A stretch of DNA of 64,000 bases from Puccinellia tenuiflora. Lineage: Eukaryota; Streptophyta; Magnoliopsida; Poales; Poaceae. The notes beneath the pieces are model-generated. The model was given only the letters and a program-made list of their open reading frames with translations. It searched no databases and was not told the DNA's origin. Both the position numbers and the translations under genes were made by a program. Positions 1 through 12,498 of this stretch are shown in pieces. The stretch lies in assembly GCA_012064385.1 (NCBI GenBank), contig QRDG01000925.1, positions 124,001 to 188,000 of the forward strand. Direction: 5' to 3'. Position 1 is the first letter of the stretch; every line of letters starts with the position of its first letter.

Positions 1-3000
1 TAGCGTTCCAGCCAAATCCGCATAATAACGATCCTAAAGGACGCCCACCAGGCATAACGTGCACGTCACAACACACACGTTATGCGGGTGGAATAGTGAT
101 AACATTACAACAGTTCTCGATGGAACCCACAAAAGAACATATATATACAACAACGACTCATAGAGTCAAGAACCAAAGATACAATACAAAGATCCAATTA
201 ACAACGGAAGCGGGGGTAGCGTCCGGCTACGGACAAGAAACAAATTGGACTAAGAGTCCTGAAGATAAACGAAGGCACCATATCCCTGCCCAGGCCAAGC
301 CGGAGGGATTCCCAAGCTAACGTCGTCACACTTCAAACCTATTGGCTGCATTGGAATAGCAGCCCCGAAGGGGTCAGTACTATAAAACAGTACTGGCAAG
401 TAATACTCACAAGATATCAAAGCTGGAATTCCGGGGGAAGAGGGTTAGCGATTGAGGGTGGCAAGCAGCACTAACAACTTATAGAGACACACTACAACAT
501 TCGTCTATCAGAGACAAGGTAAGAGAGCGCATGAGGAGCCAACTATACTACACACCAAACAAATCTGCCCTAAAACGACTCCCTCGTATCCTCAACCCAC
601 GAGGAAGAAGTCCGGGCACTCACACGGTTGACAAGTTTTAAGGGTTATTATTCAAGTGATCTATCTTACTAGTCAAGTTATTATCATCATAAGGTGCAAG
701 TTGTCTATGATCTTTTTAGCCAGCGCATTTCACCAAGTCGTCCATAACCGCGGACACGGCTTTTCGAAAAGATTTCACCCTGCAGGGATGCACCAATGAA
801 CCCACACGCATCGAAACTCTCGCTTAGAGGTGTACCGGTGGAGGTTTCGACGCAATACTTCCCTTCTCTACAAACAAGTCCAGGGAGCCACCTAGCTAGG
901 ACTGATCCACCTTGAGAGTCCGGCCGAAGCTTCGAGGTGGGCCTAACCGTTTGCGACTACGGCTAGGTGACACAAACTACCATGAGTTGGTCACTTCGCA
1001 TCATACCGCAAGCCCTACCATAAGTAACCACGTATCCATCTTACCATATCATCCGCGCTTGTAACCGTAAAAACACCCGAACTACTTGTGGCATCCTGGA
1101 CAAGTTTGAGGATCCGGTAATAGATTGCGGGGAGGCCCATAGAACTCCCACATGTGGTTAGTGCGCTCAGTCTTGGATCAGCGGAAAGAACTCGGGTCCT
1201 AGGCGACACTAGCAGAACAAATCACCACGATTGGCCTTCCGCCGGTGCCTTAACTTTAATTAAGTTATTCCCATCGCAACAGAAAGTAAAGATTACCATT
1301 TAAGTTGAGCCTAGCTATCATGTTAGAACAAGACTAGACAAAAAGATAACAGGACTGAAGCAAAGCACCTAAGCATGCACTACGACTCGCAAGGCTAACA
1401 AGGTAAACAAGCAACAGGGTAATAGGATGTGGGGTGGGGCATATCATGGCTGCAAGGTAAACATGCATATAGGATCGAGACACAAGCATCGCAACATAAG
1501 GCTAGCAAGGAACAAAAGATAGGACGAGTAAGAGACAGAAAACAAGCGAAGATAGCAAGGGAGTATCACTTGCCTGCAATCCGGTAGAGGTAGCAGAACC
1601 TGTCGTTGCTCACATCAACTCAACGTCCTATTCCCGAAGAAGCAACGAACACTGGGCAACGGAAAAGATGCATTTTACTTCTACGGCAAAAGAAGCGGCA
1701 TGTTGATGACATGATGTATGACAAATTAAAGGTTGTCCAATTTTATTCCCTAACACATGGCAAAACATTTTAAATGGGATCGGTGCATAATATAGATGCA
1801 CCGGACGAAACCCCATAATTAAATTGATTTAATTCGACTAAATGGATAAAGGTGCGATGTTTAATTAATGATGCATGATTTTATAAGATATCGCATATAT
1901 ATATGGCATAGGGTTAGGGTTGGGGTCACACATCGAATTCGGGGAACTTCGGATTCGGAGAGGAAGTAGTCGATGTAGTCGTCGTAGTCGAAGTAGTCGA
2001 AGTAGTCGTTCATCCGGAGTCGAAGTAGTCGAGGTAGTCGACGTCGGGGAAGTAGTCGTACTCGGGTCGTCGTCGTGGCGGACCTTGGCGTTCCGGGCTT
2101 CGGGGTCGACGGGGTTCACGGCATCGGGGTACTCGGTCGTCGAGGAAGATCTTGTCGGGTTCCGGTCTTCGGCTTCACGGAGGCGGAGAAACGGAGAACT
2201 TGGCGTCGGGGAGGCTTCACGACGGGAAACGGAAACGGGAGCTGAATCGGGGAAAACGGGAGACATCGGGGAACTTTCCCGTCGGGGACAGAAAACGGGG
2301 AACGCATCACCGGGACGGGATCGGGAACCGGGGAACGACTTCACGGAGGCGGGCATCGGGGAAAGGCACGGGGATGAATGCAGCGGGCCTGCTGGTGGTT
2401 CAAGCGCACAAATTGAAAGCCAAGGGTGCAGGTGAAGATGGTACAGCGGGGTGGTGTGGTGTTGTGCTCGTGGGTTCGTGCGTGTGCGCGCACAGGTGGA
2501 GAGGCGGCTGGAGGGCGGGGTGGAGCACGGCCGCAGCGAGGTGAGAGGTGATGGGGAGGCGCGGGTGGAGGCAGGCCGGACCGGAGAAGAGCTCCGCGGC
2601 GGCGGCTTGGCCGGGAGGATGAGGGCGTGGTGCGGGGACGAGGTAGGAGGAGGAAGCGGGGCAGAGGGGCGGCGACCGTGGAGGGGCGGCTCGAGGTGGA
2701 GGCTAGCGACGGGGACGCGCGGGAGGGCAACGGTGGCCGGAGGCGGAGGAGATGCGGCCATGGCCAGGCCGGCCGGGGAGAGAGGAGGAGCCGGGAGGGA
2801 GAAGAGAGAGGAGGGAGGAGGGAGCGAGAAGGAGCACGGCGGCGGGGAGAGGAAGAGGAGGCGCGGCAGAGGGAGAGCCGGCCGGTGGTGGTGCTCGAGG
2901 AGGAGCTCCGGTGGGGTGGAGTAGGTGGAGGCGTGCGGACGCAGGTTGGGGAAGAAGAAGGGAAAAGAAGAAAGAAAAATAAAGGAAGAGGAGAGAGGTA

Positions 3001-3427
3001 AGGGCCAAGGACCTGATTGCAAAAGAAAAGACCTGCTTGTGAGGTAAAGGGGAGGTGGAAGGGTATCTCCGTGAAAAACAGAAAGAGAGGGAGGGTGGCT
3101 GCAAGGTGCCAGGGGGTGGGAAAAGAAAACAGCCAGGGCAAGATTAGGGTTTGGAGGCTAGGTGGGCTTGGGCCAGATTTTGGGCTACTCTCTCGCTAAC
3201 TCAAAACATTTATTTTCTTTTGCAAATTTAATTTTGACAAATAATTTTCGAAAACAGAGACGACTGTCTCGGTTAAAATATTTTCCGACAATTTTAGAAA
3301 AATAAAATAGGGTTTAATAAAAATAATTTTTTTTGCCAAAAATGCAATGCACATGATGCTGATGTCATGATGATGCAAAAACAAAAAAAGCAAAAATCTA
3401 ATTTGGGGAAAAACCCCGGGCATTACA
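1..3427 (-). mobile_element. Long Ty3/gypsy LTR (minus strand), almost complete
   Basis: Read on the minus strand, this block begins TGTAATGCCC at 3427 and runs to the window edge. It ends GGAACGCT and would need only a final ACA-type end just outside. The LTR at 60027-62485 ends in the same way (CGCTACA), and both share the stretch around cacggcttttcgaaaagatt (760 and 60880), so the two are related LTRs of chromovirus type. The middle (about 1900-3000) is very GC-rich and low in complexity. The long reading frames there are proline-, serine- and arginine-rich on one strand and glycine- and arginine-rich on the other, and I take them as non-coding. It is either a solo LTR or the 5' LTR of an element lying to the left. 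The right edge abuts another element at 3428, so it probably inserted into that one. Confidence 0.72.
1965..2058. repeat. GTAGTCG-type short tandem repeat inside the LTR
   Basis: The motif gaagtagtcg and variants (gtagtcgtc, gaggtagtcg) recur about nine times in tandem. It lies within the GC-rich part of the LTR and gives rise to artificial serine/threonine- and arginine/leucine-rich reading frames. Confidence 0.8.
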
Positions 3428-3514
3428 TGTACCTCTTCCTTGGGAAGTGTTTCATGCAAATACCAGGATCCCATGATGCTCTCAAGCCAATCAAAATAAT
3501 AGTCAAGTTGAAAC

Positions 3515-4866
3515 CTAGTAAAGAGAAAAACAAAACACAAAAGTAATAACAATGAAGTCTAAATTTCTTTCTATGCATTGGCATTTTGTATATGAATGAA
3601 TCACAATAAATAGAATTTCACAATGCATATTAACAGTAGTTACTTGCAGCATATATTTATTAGTAGCATAAAGAGGGTTCTTATTACCTCCTCTTTTATA
3701 ATAGTTGCAAGTAGAAGAAATAAATTCAACCATAGAATCACAAGAATCATTCAACTTAGATAATATAGGAACATAAAGAGGATCATCAAATTTATTTTGG
3801 AATTCATTAGCATGCTTCCCTCTTTCAAAATAATTATTAAGATCAACATAAAGTTTAATATCATGGTTGCAACAAATATTTGGAACTAAAGATAATTGCA
3901 AACCACATAAGTATTTCTCAACATAAGCAAATTTCTCCTCCATGGTGTAACTAGGAGAATTTAAGAACAAAGTAGGACTCTCATGAGTAAGAGTACCATC
4001 ACAAACTGCAAGTATATCATTTTTATCCTCACATAAATTTGTAACAACTTCTAAAGTTTGAGGATTATCAATAAGCATAGGACCATCATCTAAAGCATTA
4101 TCATATAGCATATTTAAAGAACACTCCTCATTATCATCAATAAGTTCACTAGATTAAAAAGTAAAGGAGCATTATTAGTTTCATCATAATAGCATGGGTT
4201 ATCATATAGGACCATAGAATTTTCAGTTTGACACTCATCATAAATAACAAAATATTTTTGAGTTTGAGTGCTACTATCAAATGTTGATGGTGAAGTTGGG
4301 AGATCCAACTCTTCCCCAAGCTTAGGTTGGAACATATCCATTTCAATCTCCTCTTCACATTCTTCCTCTTCCAAGCTTATGTTTTCATCATCCTCTTCCT
4401 GCAAAATATTAGTACTTTCCATGGAAGTAAGAATTCTTTCTTTAACATAAACATTGTCACTAAATTCTTTTTTGCAAAGTTGGAGAATAATAGAAATTTG
4501 TACTTTCATTACACGAGCTTCATGACTAGTTGTAAGAAATTTATCAATAAGAGAGTCTATCTCAAGGGCTCCAACATAAGCAATATATTTCTCAACTTGT
4601 TCTATATCAGGGCATAAAAATTTATCTTTATGATAACAAGCAATTATAGGATCACTATTATACTTGCATTGATAGTGGGAATGTTTAGCAACTCTTCTAT
4701 TGCAACAAGTTATACCATGTAACTCACAAAACAGAATAGCTATTTTGTGAAGAGCTTCAAGCAATTTACGCATTCTTTTTCCCTCTTCGGTTGATTCATA
4801 TTCAAAGTAGGCTTCCATAGATTTAACATAACCATTAGGTATAGAGATTCCAGAAAGTTTATCCAT
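3515..4866 (-). pseudogene. Acidic retroelement-encoded protein of unknown function, frameshifted
   Basis: A start codon at 4866 opens a 250-codon frame (to 4114). After a frameshift near 4150-4165, the reading continues in another frame to 3515, which is about 450 residues in all. The product is rich in Asp, Glu and Asn, has a Glu-rich stretch around residues 160-175, and has scattered Cys/His but no zinc-knuckle, protease, polymerase or integrase motif. It lies about 325 bp downstream of the tRNA-Asp primer site, where gag would be expected. I know no function for it. It could be a diverged gag or a lineage-specific ORF. The frameshift and the cut at 3427 make it non-functional. Confidence 0.5.
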
Positions 4867-5190
4867 ACTTTAACACACATATTAAAAATGAGGGATTGGG
4901 GGTTTTTAATGATTATAAATGAAAAACTGAAATTAAAATGATACTAAACAAAACAAACCGAAATAACAAATGGAGCACAAAATGCAAAACTGAAAATAAA
5001 ATATGCAAACTAAAATATAAATATGATATGCAAGACAAAAACAAAACAACATAAAATGATTTGAAGGTAAAGATGGATAAGATGATGCTCACTTAGGTGC
5101 AACCTCCCCAAGCTTAGGTGTTAGCACAAGTTGGTGATGAAGTTGACTTTGTTGTGAGACTCTCCTTGGACAAATCTTTACAGCAATGAT

Positions 5191-5208
5191 TCCCCGGCAA
5201 CGGCGCCA
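5191..5208 (-). other. Primer-binding site for tRNA-Asp
   Basis: The minus-strand sequence TGGCGCCGTTGCCGGGGA is an 18-base perfect complement of the 3' end of plant tRNA-Asp(GUC). It lies 11 bases inside the LTR edge at 5220. The same site occurs at 25424 and 63926. Confidence 0.85.
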
Positions 5209-5219
5209 GAAAACGTCTT

Positions 5220-7016
5220 TGATGGCCTTTAACTCAGTAATAGCGCCAGAAAACGTCTGTGTAGTTGACGGGAGACTTCTTGGCGTAGTTACCTGCATTA
5301 AAACAATATGGTCAGGTTGAGACTCCAAGCACAGAGTATATAGTATAGGAAAGACGGTTTCCCCACGAGTGATGACTCGAGGGTTTAATATCGAACTCTC
5401 GGGAAATCAGTAGTGAAAGGTTTATCTTCTTATCCTTCCCTTGAGAACCTACAAACAAAGTAAATTGTTTTGTGCCCTCAACCTCACCAAGTGGTTGTCA
5501 AGCACAAGGTGTGAGAATGATATCAAAATAAAACAAATGCAAAACAAGAAATAAATATGCAATGGTGGTAAATAAATATGCAAGGATAGTGGAAACAATG
5601 ATGGATGATATTTTTGGGTTTTGTATTGTGAATGCAAGATATAAAAGTGGTTTTGTATGTTCGGATTTTTAAATGAGAGAAACTGGAAAATTCTTAAAAG
5701 TTGTTGGAAAGGTGTTTCTTATGATTAAAAATGGACCGGGGTTCATGGTTTCACAAATGCACTCTCTCTTTAATAAAGTGGTAGACAATGGAACATAGGA
5801 ATTGACATATGAGATTGCAACAAATAGGTTTCATAACAAGTTACTAATTATATGGGCATCACATCCTAACATAGAGATCTTTTGGTTATTAACGTCTGTT
5901 ATACTCCACCAAGATGTGAACTAAATCTTAGCACCTCGGTATTAAGATAAATCAGAGCAGAGATTTAATCTTTATGATATGAAGTGAAAATAAGAACATG
6001 CTAGATCTAGTCATAGAGAAGTGGCTATGGTCACACCCACACCTCCGGTAGCATGGTATTTTAGTTTATCCCTAGTGAGGCAACAAAGTAAGATAGAATA
6101 CCCAAGTGGATCGCGGAACTTCTCTCACTTTCACCGCACTAGCCACCCCATTACTCCAACTAATGCACACGTTCCCCCTCACATGCTCTCATAAACAAGC
6201 TTGATCAAAACAAGTAGACAAGAACGGGGTACATAATATGCATCTACTTTCATAACTGAAACAAAACAATTGCAATCTCAAACATATATTAACTCATAAA
6301 GAGATCCACCACAAAGGAATTACATAGATGACCGTAATCATGTTCGGTAGCTCATACGGTGCTAATTAGTGAAGCTCAAGAGAGAGAGAGAGATACATAA
6401 GTTACTTCCACAAACCCATAGTCCAGGGGTGGACTACTCCCTCTTCATCATGGAGACGGTGGAGATGTCGTTGGGGGTGATGGAGACCACGCCGGCAGCG
6501 CTCCGCCGGAGTTTTCCCCCTCCAATCTGCAGCTCCAGTTCTCTGTTTCGGTGTTTCTGTGTTTCGACGGCGCTCCCTTCTGGAAAACGTCGGGGGACTA
6601 TTTTTATAGTCGGTTTTAGGTCACGAGGAAGCTTCAGGACGAAGGATCGACGGGAGAGGAGCCACGAGGCCCAAAATGGATGGTCCCACGCGGCCCAAGA
6701 ATCTGGTCGCGTGGGGCTATCTATTTTGGCCCTCGGGCCTCCACTTTTTCGCCTCCTTCGCTCATACGCCTTCTTCCTTCCAAAAAATGATCCCCGTAAA
6801 TTTTCAGGTCATTTGGACTTCGTTTGGGTCCCTGAAACTCAAAAATATAGAAAATAGGGTTTTCTGCCAGTGCAGGGTTAATTCCAGAAAAATAGGAAAA
6901 CTGTGAAATATTCCTAAAATCAATAGAAAACAATGATATAACCCTTATATGATGCAAATATGATTGAAATATAAGTGTTTCAATGCAAAGTTCATGTATG
7001 CATTTTATATGCATCA
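5220..7016 (-). repeat. 5' LTR of the minus-strand tRNA-Asp-primed element (1797 bp)
   Basis: The boundaries are TGATGCATAT at 7016 and GGCCATCA at 5220 on the minus strand. The end next to the primer site carries an extra copy of gcgccagaaaacgtct (5243-5258), about 41 bp from the true one (5202-5217). The right part (6370-6860) has a GA-rich tract and reading frames with no known match. The flanking 5 bases on the right are gcgag, and the partner duplication would lie outside the window or has been lost. Confidence 0.78.
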
Positions 7017-7497
7017 GCGAGATCCTTCGGGATGGAGCCGACAAGCTTCCGGCGCTTCGTGCTCCGAGGTCTCTGGACCCAGTGGGCTTTGGTGCTCTTG
7101 GCGATGTCGCTACGGCGGAGGTGGTGATTTCGCTGCGGAGCTTTTGTCCCCCGACTCCGTCTCCGTCACGGCGAGGCTTGCTCTAGTCCTGCTGTGGAGC
7201 TTCTGGGGGTGCTGTACAGGAGTCGGGCTCAGTTCTTGCGGAAGTTCGCCGGCTCCGACTTCGATGATGGCGGCTTCCCCTTCGGCGTGTACGTCCCTCG
7301 TGGCCCCTTTCTTGAAGGACTTCCGGCTGCTTGCCTTGCAAAGCTTCTCCGGAGCGACGATGACGGCGGCGTGCCTTCAGTGCAGGTCGACGGGTGCAGC
7401 AGCTGTCTGTCCCCAGGACTATGTTGTAATTTCTTATTTCTTCAGCTGTACCGGTGCAATTTCTTAATAGATCTGGGCTTTTGTATAAAAAAAAAGG
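7017..7497 (+). other. Probable 3' fragment of a non-LTR retroelement or retrocopy
   Basis: A GC-rich stretch rich in short Gly/Ser/Arg frames passes into an AT-rich tail (gttgtaatttcttatttc) and ends in nine A residues at 7488-7496. That layout suggests the 3' end of a retrotransposed RNA. A stretch of similar build ends in oligo-A at 21155-21170. No reverse transcriptase motif is present, so the family is uncertain. Confidence 0.35.
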
Positions 7498-7797
7498 GAA
7501 AATGACTCACACGGCCCAATCTGCACTCCTCCGTCGTCTACTCGTCTTCGTTTGCATCTCCGCCGCATCTTGCTGCTACTCACCCCAAACCAAACCCTCG
7601 CTCGCTGGCGCTGATGGCAGCTGAAGGCTGAAGCTATCGCCGCCGCCCCCCTTTTCGCCGTTCGTTCACAGCGCGTTTGGTACATCCTCTCTCCCCACTC
7701 GCGCTCCCCGCACTGCGACGATTAATCTCTAACCTCTCCTCCTCCGTCCCTCCATCGATCCGCGCAGATTGGCCGCTCCCCATCTCTACGGACATCG
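7498..7797 (+). promoter_or_regulatory. Upstream region and probable 5' UTR of the F-box gene
   Basis: This is a GC- and CT-rich stretch directly before the F-box start codon, typical of grass gene leaders (many ctcctccgtc runs). I see no convincing TATA box. The start context atcgATGGCG is good for a plant gene. Confidence 0.4.
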
Positions 7798-8086
7798 ATG
7801 GCGCCGGGCTCCAAGAAGAAAAAGAAGAAGGGAGTGAAGGGGAGCAACCCGATGGCCAAGCTCACCGACGACATCCTCGCCGACATCATCTCGCGCGTGC
7901 CCTACAAGTCCACCTGCTGCTGTAAGTGCGTCTCCACGCGCTGGCGCGACCTCATCTCCCACCCCGACCACCGCAAGAAGATGCCCCAGTCCATCGCCGG
8001 CTTCTTCTATGAAGACTACAACCGAGACCGCTTCCCTCAGACAGCTCGCTGTTTCACCAACGTTTCAGGGAAAGGTTACCCTTTTA

Positions 8087-10088
8087 GGGCTAATTTGGTT
8101 GCAGAGGTGGCAAAACCCAGGGTTGCAACGCCCCCGAGGGAATTTTAACGTGCGCACACCATTCCCTGGATGAGGCGGGGCGATCTCCCCCAGCCCTGTG
8201 CTCGTTTGGCTGCACGGGGGAATCAATCAACGGACACCCTGTCCACAGCACGGATGGAAACAATACGTACATGCACAAATCAATTGACACACTCCAGTCT
8301 CCACTATCACAATACGTACATGCACAAAGCAATTCTACGATAAAAACCGAAAATAAATACAGAAAATTCGAATAAGATGTGACTCCACATCAGATCATCA
8401 GATCACAGATTTACACAAAATAACAAGAAAATCAGAAAAAAATAACAAACATAATTCTGGAGCATCCAATCGATTCACATCCTCGAGTATATCTCAGACA
8501 CTTGACAACTAAGATTCAATCCAGCACATTGCAGTTCATATGTTCAGGCAAAAGTATTTTCGCAAACTGCCTTACATTACTCTCACCGAAAGATACATAA
8601 TTTATAAATTATAAATAATATGCCATGGCTCGAATTGTCGACGGAAACATCAAGATCCATCGAATTGTTGGCGTTCATCCCTGACCTTACCGCAGGGGTC
8701 GGACCGGCGGCATGAGCGCAGGACAACACCTTGATGGATCTGCTACCTCTAAAGTACAGTGATCTGCTAAGATATAGATCACATGACTCACATATTATTA
8801 CTCTGGCTCAACTACGGCGCTTGTCAACTTGAATTACACGGTTAACATGAAACTGTTGCTACTTCCACAATGACAATCCATCGCATTGCAAAGACAAGCA
8901 CGATGATAATCACAGAAATTGAGTTAAACTCCAATTGAAACATAAGAATATAATAACAGAAATTAAATTAAACTTCATGGTATAAGCCAAAAGAATGTAC
9001 ACAGATAGTATCATGAAGTACCTAGGCTGTTCGCAGTGCCGACAACAGACCACCAATTTTATTAGCTTAATTGTGCCAATTTTGAAACAAGGATTGAAGA
9101 GAAAACTAATGTGTTCAACACAGAGAATTACTTCAGCCGGACCTAGATATCACAAAGGAGCTGGACCTCAGGTTCAGTCTAATACGGCGCACACAGACTG
9201 CGGCTCGTGCCTAACTGAATTTAGGAAAGCAAACATCTAGCTAGGCTAATTCTACGTGACAAGATTAAGACTGTAACATCATACAGGGATTAAGAGAAGC
9301 AAAAGAGGTCACAATGGCAGGCTGGGGTAAGATTGAACCGGCTTAGGAACTGCTATGTCCTTTTTGTCCAACCATCAATTCCCCACAATAACAGTACATG
9401 ATGGTAAGAGATTCCTGAGTAAGCAGAGTTTCACAAGTTTCTCCAACCATCAGTTGAGCATAACGATTGAGATGACATGCAGAGTAAGATATCTAAGTAT
9501 TAAACTGATTTGTGTTTAGGAAAACAGCCGTAGCATGACTTTTTCAGTTGATGGCAAACGGAAAATCATTGCACAATACTTTATTAATTGAGTACTACAG
9601 ATAGGCGTGTATCTCAATCCATTGTGTGTAATTCAGATAGCAGAAACGAGATATAACCTGCTATCCAGAAGGGGTCTTCCCGGCCGCTACAGATCTTGGT
9701 AGTTGGGGATGGCAAGTAGCCGAAGGAGAATCACCAAGAGACTCACTGCTCGTTTCTTGATCTACAGCAAGCTTGTCAATCTGAAGCAACGAGCTTGATC
9801 TGGAGCAACCAGCTCGTCAATGATGGGAAGGGAGGGAATAAAAGGGAAAAGTCAAAACGATAAATAGGTGAAGGGATAAAATTGGTCTCCGGACCACCGT
9901 CGGCGCCGTCGCCGTCGCCGGAAGGCAGAAAAGATTCAAGGCGGAGCAGAGCTTGGAGGAAGAAGAATGGATGAGGAGTAGATATTCAAGGTGGAGAGGG
10001 GAGGAACCTTGTGGCGAAGCACTCGGGAGGGGGCTTGCTCCGGTCGCCGGAGGACAACCGTCGCCATCACCGCCGCCTCTCTCCCACG

Positions 10089-10142
<54 letters not shown>

Positions 10143-10335
10143 GGATTTCCTCCCCGACCTGTGGAGTCGAGGAATTCTCGCCCAGGGAAAACACGGGGAA
10201 AGTGTCGGGCTCCCTCCCCCGCCGACAACCAAATGGCCCGGGTGGGCTGCCCCGGGTCAATTCGGCCCGCGTTTTCTCTGCCCAGGGAAAGGGCGCGGAT
10301 CCGCCCAGGATTCCTTGCTGCCAAATGAGCCCCCC
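8087..10335. mobile_element. PIF/Harbinger-like (Tourist-type) non-autonomous insertion in the F-box gene
   Basis: The insert is flanked by TTA on both sides (8084-8086 and 10336-10338), the target duplication of PIF/Harbinger elements. The ends are imperfect inverted repeats: GGGCTAATTTGG on the left, and GGGCTCATTTGG after a short G run on the right when read inward. The 2249 bp contain no transposase frame. They hold AT-rich low-complexity DNA and, at 10090-10138, a GA microsatellite. At 2.2 kb it is long for a MITE and may contain older nested pieces. Confidence 0.72.
10090..10138. repeat. (GA)n microsatellite
   Basis: About 24 uninterrupted AG units lie near the right end of the insertion in the F-box gene. 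Confidence 0.95.
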
Positions 10336-11264
10336 TTATTGACCCCTCACTATCATTCCTGCCAAAATGCGAGAGCCTTGATATCTTGGACTGCTGCAAT
10401 GGCCTCCTACTCTGCCGTTGCTGGAAGACTACCGATCCCAAGACGATGGATTACGTGGTGTGCAACCCTGCTACCGAGAAATGGGTTGTTTTGCCTGTGA
10501 CCGATTGGTCCAGCAAGGTGGAGGTCGTTCGCCTTGGGTTTGAACCAGCTGTCTCCTCCCACTTCCATGTGTTTGAGCTCATTGATGATGAGACTTGTGG
10601 AATAAATGAGTATCTGCAAAGCGGTTTCGATTTACGCCTTGCAATTCTGGCAATATACTCGTCTAAAACTGAAGTTTGGACGGAACGAAGCGTTGATTAT
10701 GGTGAATTTGTGATACCCCGTTATTCACGAAGCGCTTTTTTAAACGGGATCTTGCATTTGGCTGCCTATGGTAATTTGGTACTAGCTATTGACGTGGAGG
10801 GAAATAAACTAGCTGTTGACAAGGAGGGAAATAAATGGTCGCTCATTTGTATTCCTAGTGAAACATACTATAGAGATTGTCTCAATGATGTCTTTCCATC
10901 ACAGGGCCGGTTGCATTTTGCAAACATTACAGGTGGTTTTTATGGTTCTGAACTAGAACTTTGGGTTCTTGAGGACTACGTTACTGAAAGTTGGACTTTG
11001 AAGCACAATGTCAGCCACTTGCAGCTGTTCGGAAATAAGTCTTCGTTGTTTGGTGATGATTTTACTGTTATCTCAATCCATCCGGAACACAAATTGATAT
11101 TCATTGTTGGTGGAGAAAACAAGACACTAATGTCATATGATATGGCTTCTATGAAGCGACGTTTTATACGCCAACTTGGACCGGATTGTGAAATTGGGTC
11201 GGACAAGTCTCGTTATCTTGCATATGTTCCCTTGTACTCGGAGTCACTGGCAGATGGGCACTAA

Positions 11265-12498
11265 AAGTTCTGCATGGTTGAGCTTTGCACGCAGTTATCT
11301 ATCTTTCTGATGTTAATGGAGTCAGCTTTTGAACTCAGGAGTAACCGAGTAAGTGACCTGGGTAGACTAGCTTCTGTTGGTGCTTGAGTGCCCTCATGTC
11401 CTGACTTTCTGTTGCTCTCTCTATTGCTGTTAACTTTAATCAGGTCCTAAGTTTGTGTTTGTGTACTTGTTGATATTCATGGTTGTTAGTAGCCCATGTC
11501 GTTGTATTAACACCCTAGTAATCATGGATATTATGATCGTTTTGTGGAACCACTGCACTATTAACGTTTAATATCTGAATTCTGCTCTCTGCTTATTTTT
11601 CTGTTTGGGGAATGTTCTGTTTGTTGCAACTTTTGCATTTGGATCTCCTTTTGCTTTGCCTGGATCCTATTTTTTTTTATCTCCACTCGGTAATGAATAA
11701 TCTGTCTGTAAGGGATCTCTTTTAGATTTCGATAGAGCTGTCAAAGATATATACTAATCAAAGTTGGAACTGAATTTATGTAATCTGTTGTTAGACTTGA
11801 GATATTCACATTTGTAGTGAATGATGGGATCCACCTCAGGTAGAAGAAAGTATGAGACTTTTGATAGCTGATGGCCTCTTTTTTTTTTAACTGCTGATGG
11901 CCTCTCTTTCTGTTGGTTTTAAATATACTAGTTGTTTGTTCTATCCGTGAGATTCCTGTGATACCCATTCCCTTCTCAAGAGTTACATCTTATCTCTTAC
12001 TGTTGGCCTCCTTGGCAGCCAAAGATACTGGAAATGACATTTGTGCTCGTTGGTCGGTCCGCCGAAGTGAGTAATTTTCAGGTGTCCATAACACAGATGA
12101 TTAGACTTTTAACTGCATTTGCTGACTGACTGCAATGTTTGATCATTTCACCCTTGAGCTGTTTGATTTTTGACCATTGTTGATTTGTTTTATCTGCTCT
12201 TGTCTACTATGTATGTAGAGTATCCCCTCCGTTCCATAATTCTTGTCGTGGTTTTGTTTTGAATAATTCTTATCATGTGGTGAATTAACCATCTTCCTGA
12301 TACCATCTGAAAATTGACGGTCTTACCGTCATAACGGACAGATGAGATGCGTTAACGTCAACCAAAGGAAATCAATAATAAACTTTTTCTAGCAGTGATA
12401 ATAAAAATTAGTTTAGAAGGAGCCCATCTGAACTGACGCAAACAGTGTGGGTGGCGCGGTTCAGGAATGCACTATCCAGAAGTGTTGCAACAACATAA
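11265..12498 (+). other. 3' flank of the F-box gene with a possible Stowaway remnant
   Basis: This is T-rich sequence with no long reading frame, consistent with 3' UTR and downstream DNA. The piece at about 12224-12256 (ctccgttccataattcttg) matches the start of Stowaway-type MITEs. The opposite inverted end is not visible, so it is a truncated copy at best. Nothing else is recognised. Confidence 0.45.

Larger units (their letters stand above)
3428..7016 (-). mobile_element. tRNA-Asp-primed LTR retroelement, minus strand, 3' part missing
   Basis: On the minus strand the order is 5' LTR (7016 to 5220), primer-binding site (5208 to 5191), a leader, then a degraded acidic reading frame (4866 to 3515). 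The sequence is cut at 3427 by the long gypsy LTR. The LTR begins TGATGCAT and ends GGCCATCA. Neither reverse transcriptase nor integrase motifs are visible in the part present. The style resembles the Sabrina/WHAM groups of Triticeae. A second, truncated copy of the same LTR lies at 54843-55806. Confidence 0.75.
7798..11264 (+). pseudogene. F-box protein gene split by a transposon insertion
   Basis: The left coding part (7798-8086) has a lysine-rich start and an F-box at about residues 19-60, with the usual LTDDILADIISRVP and a later CVSTRWRDLI motif. The right part (10339-11264) continues with the kelch/FBA-like C-terminal region of grass F-box proteins, including NGLLLC, VCNPATEKWVVLP and several beta-strand repeats, and ends in a stop at 11262-11264. 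Removing 8087-10335 and one copy of TTA joins the parts in frame at a Gly-Tyr-Pro-Phe / Ile-Asp-Pro junction, giving about 404 residues with no other break. F-box proteins select substrates for SCF ubiquitin ligases. As it stands, the left frame reads into the insert and stops at 8148, giving a 116-residue product with only the F-box. An alternative is that the insert is spliced out of the RNA. Both coding parts look free of decay, so the insertion is probably young or the gene is still under selection. Confidence 0.82.

Noticed and set aside
1865..3141. Long minus-strand reading frames (up to 385 codons) and plus-strand frames in the same place
   Set aside because: They are Pro/Ser/Arg-rich on one strand and Gly/Arg-rich on the other, in GC-rich low-complexity LTR sequence. 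All six frames are open by composition and no domain is seen.
6369..6857. 162-codon plus-strand frame
   Set aside because: It lies inside the minus-strand LTR, starts in a GA repeat and has no recognisable motif.
9817..10500. Several 100-170 codon frames on both strands
   Set aside because: They are produced by the GA microsatellite and GC-rich insert. The true coding part on the right starts only after the TTA at 10336.
12221..12256. A complete Stowaway MITE beside the F-box gene
   Set aside because: Only one end-like stretch is visible. The matching inverted end and the TA duplication are not found.
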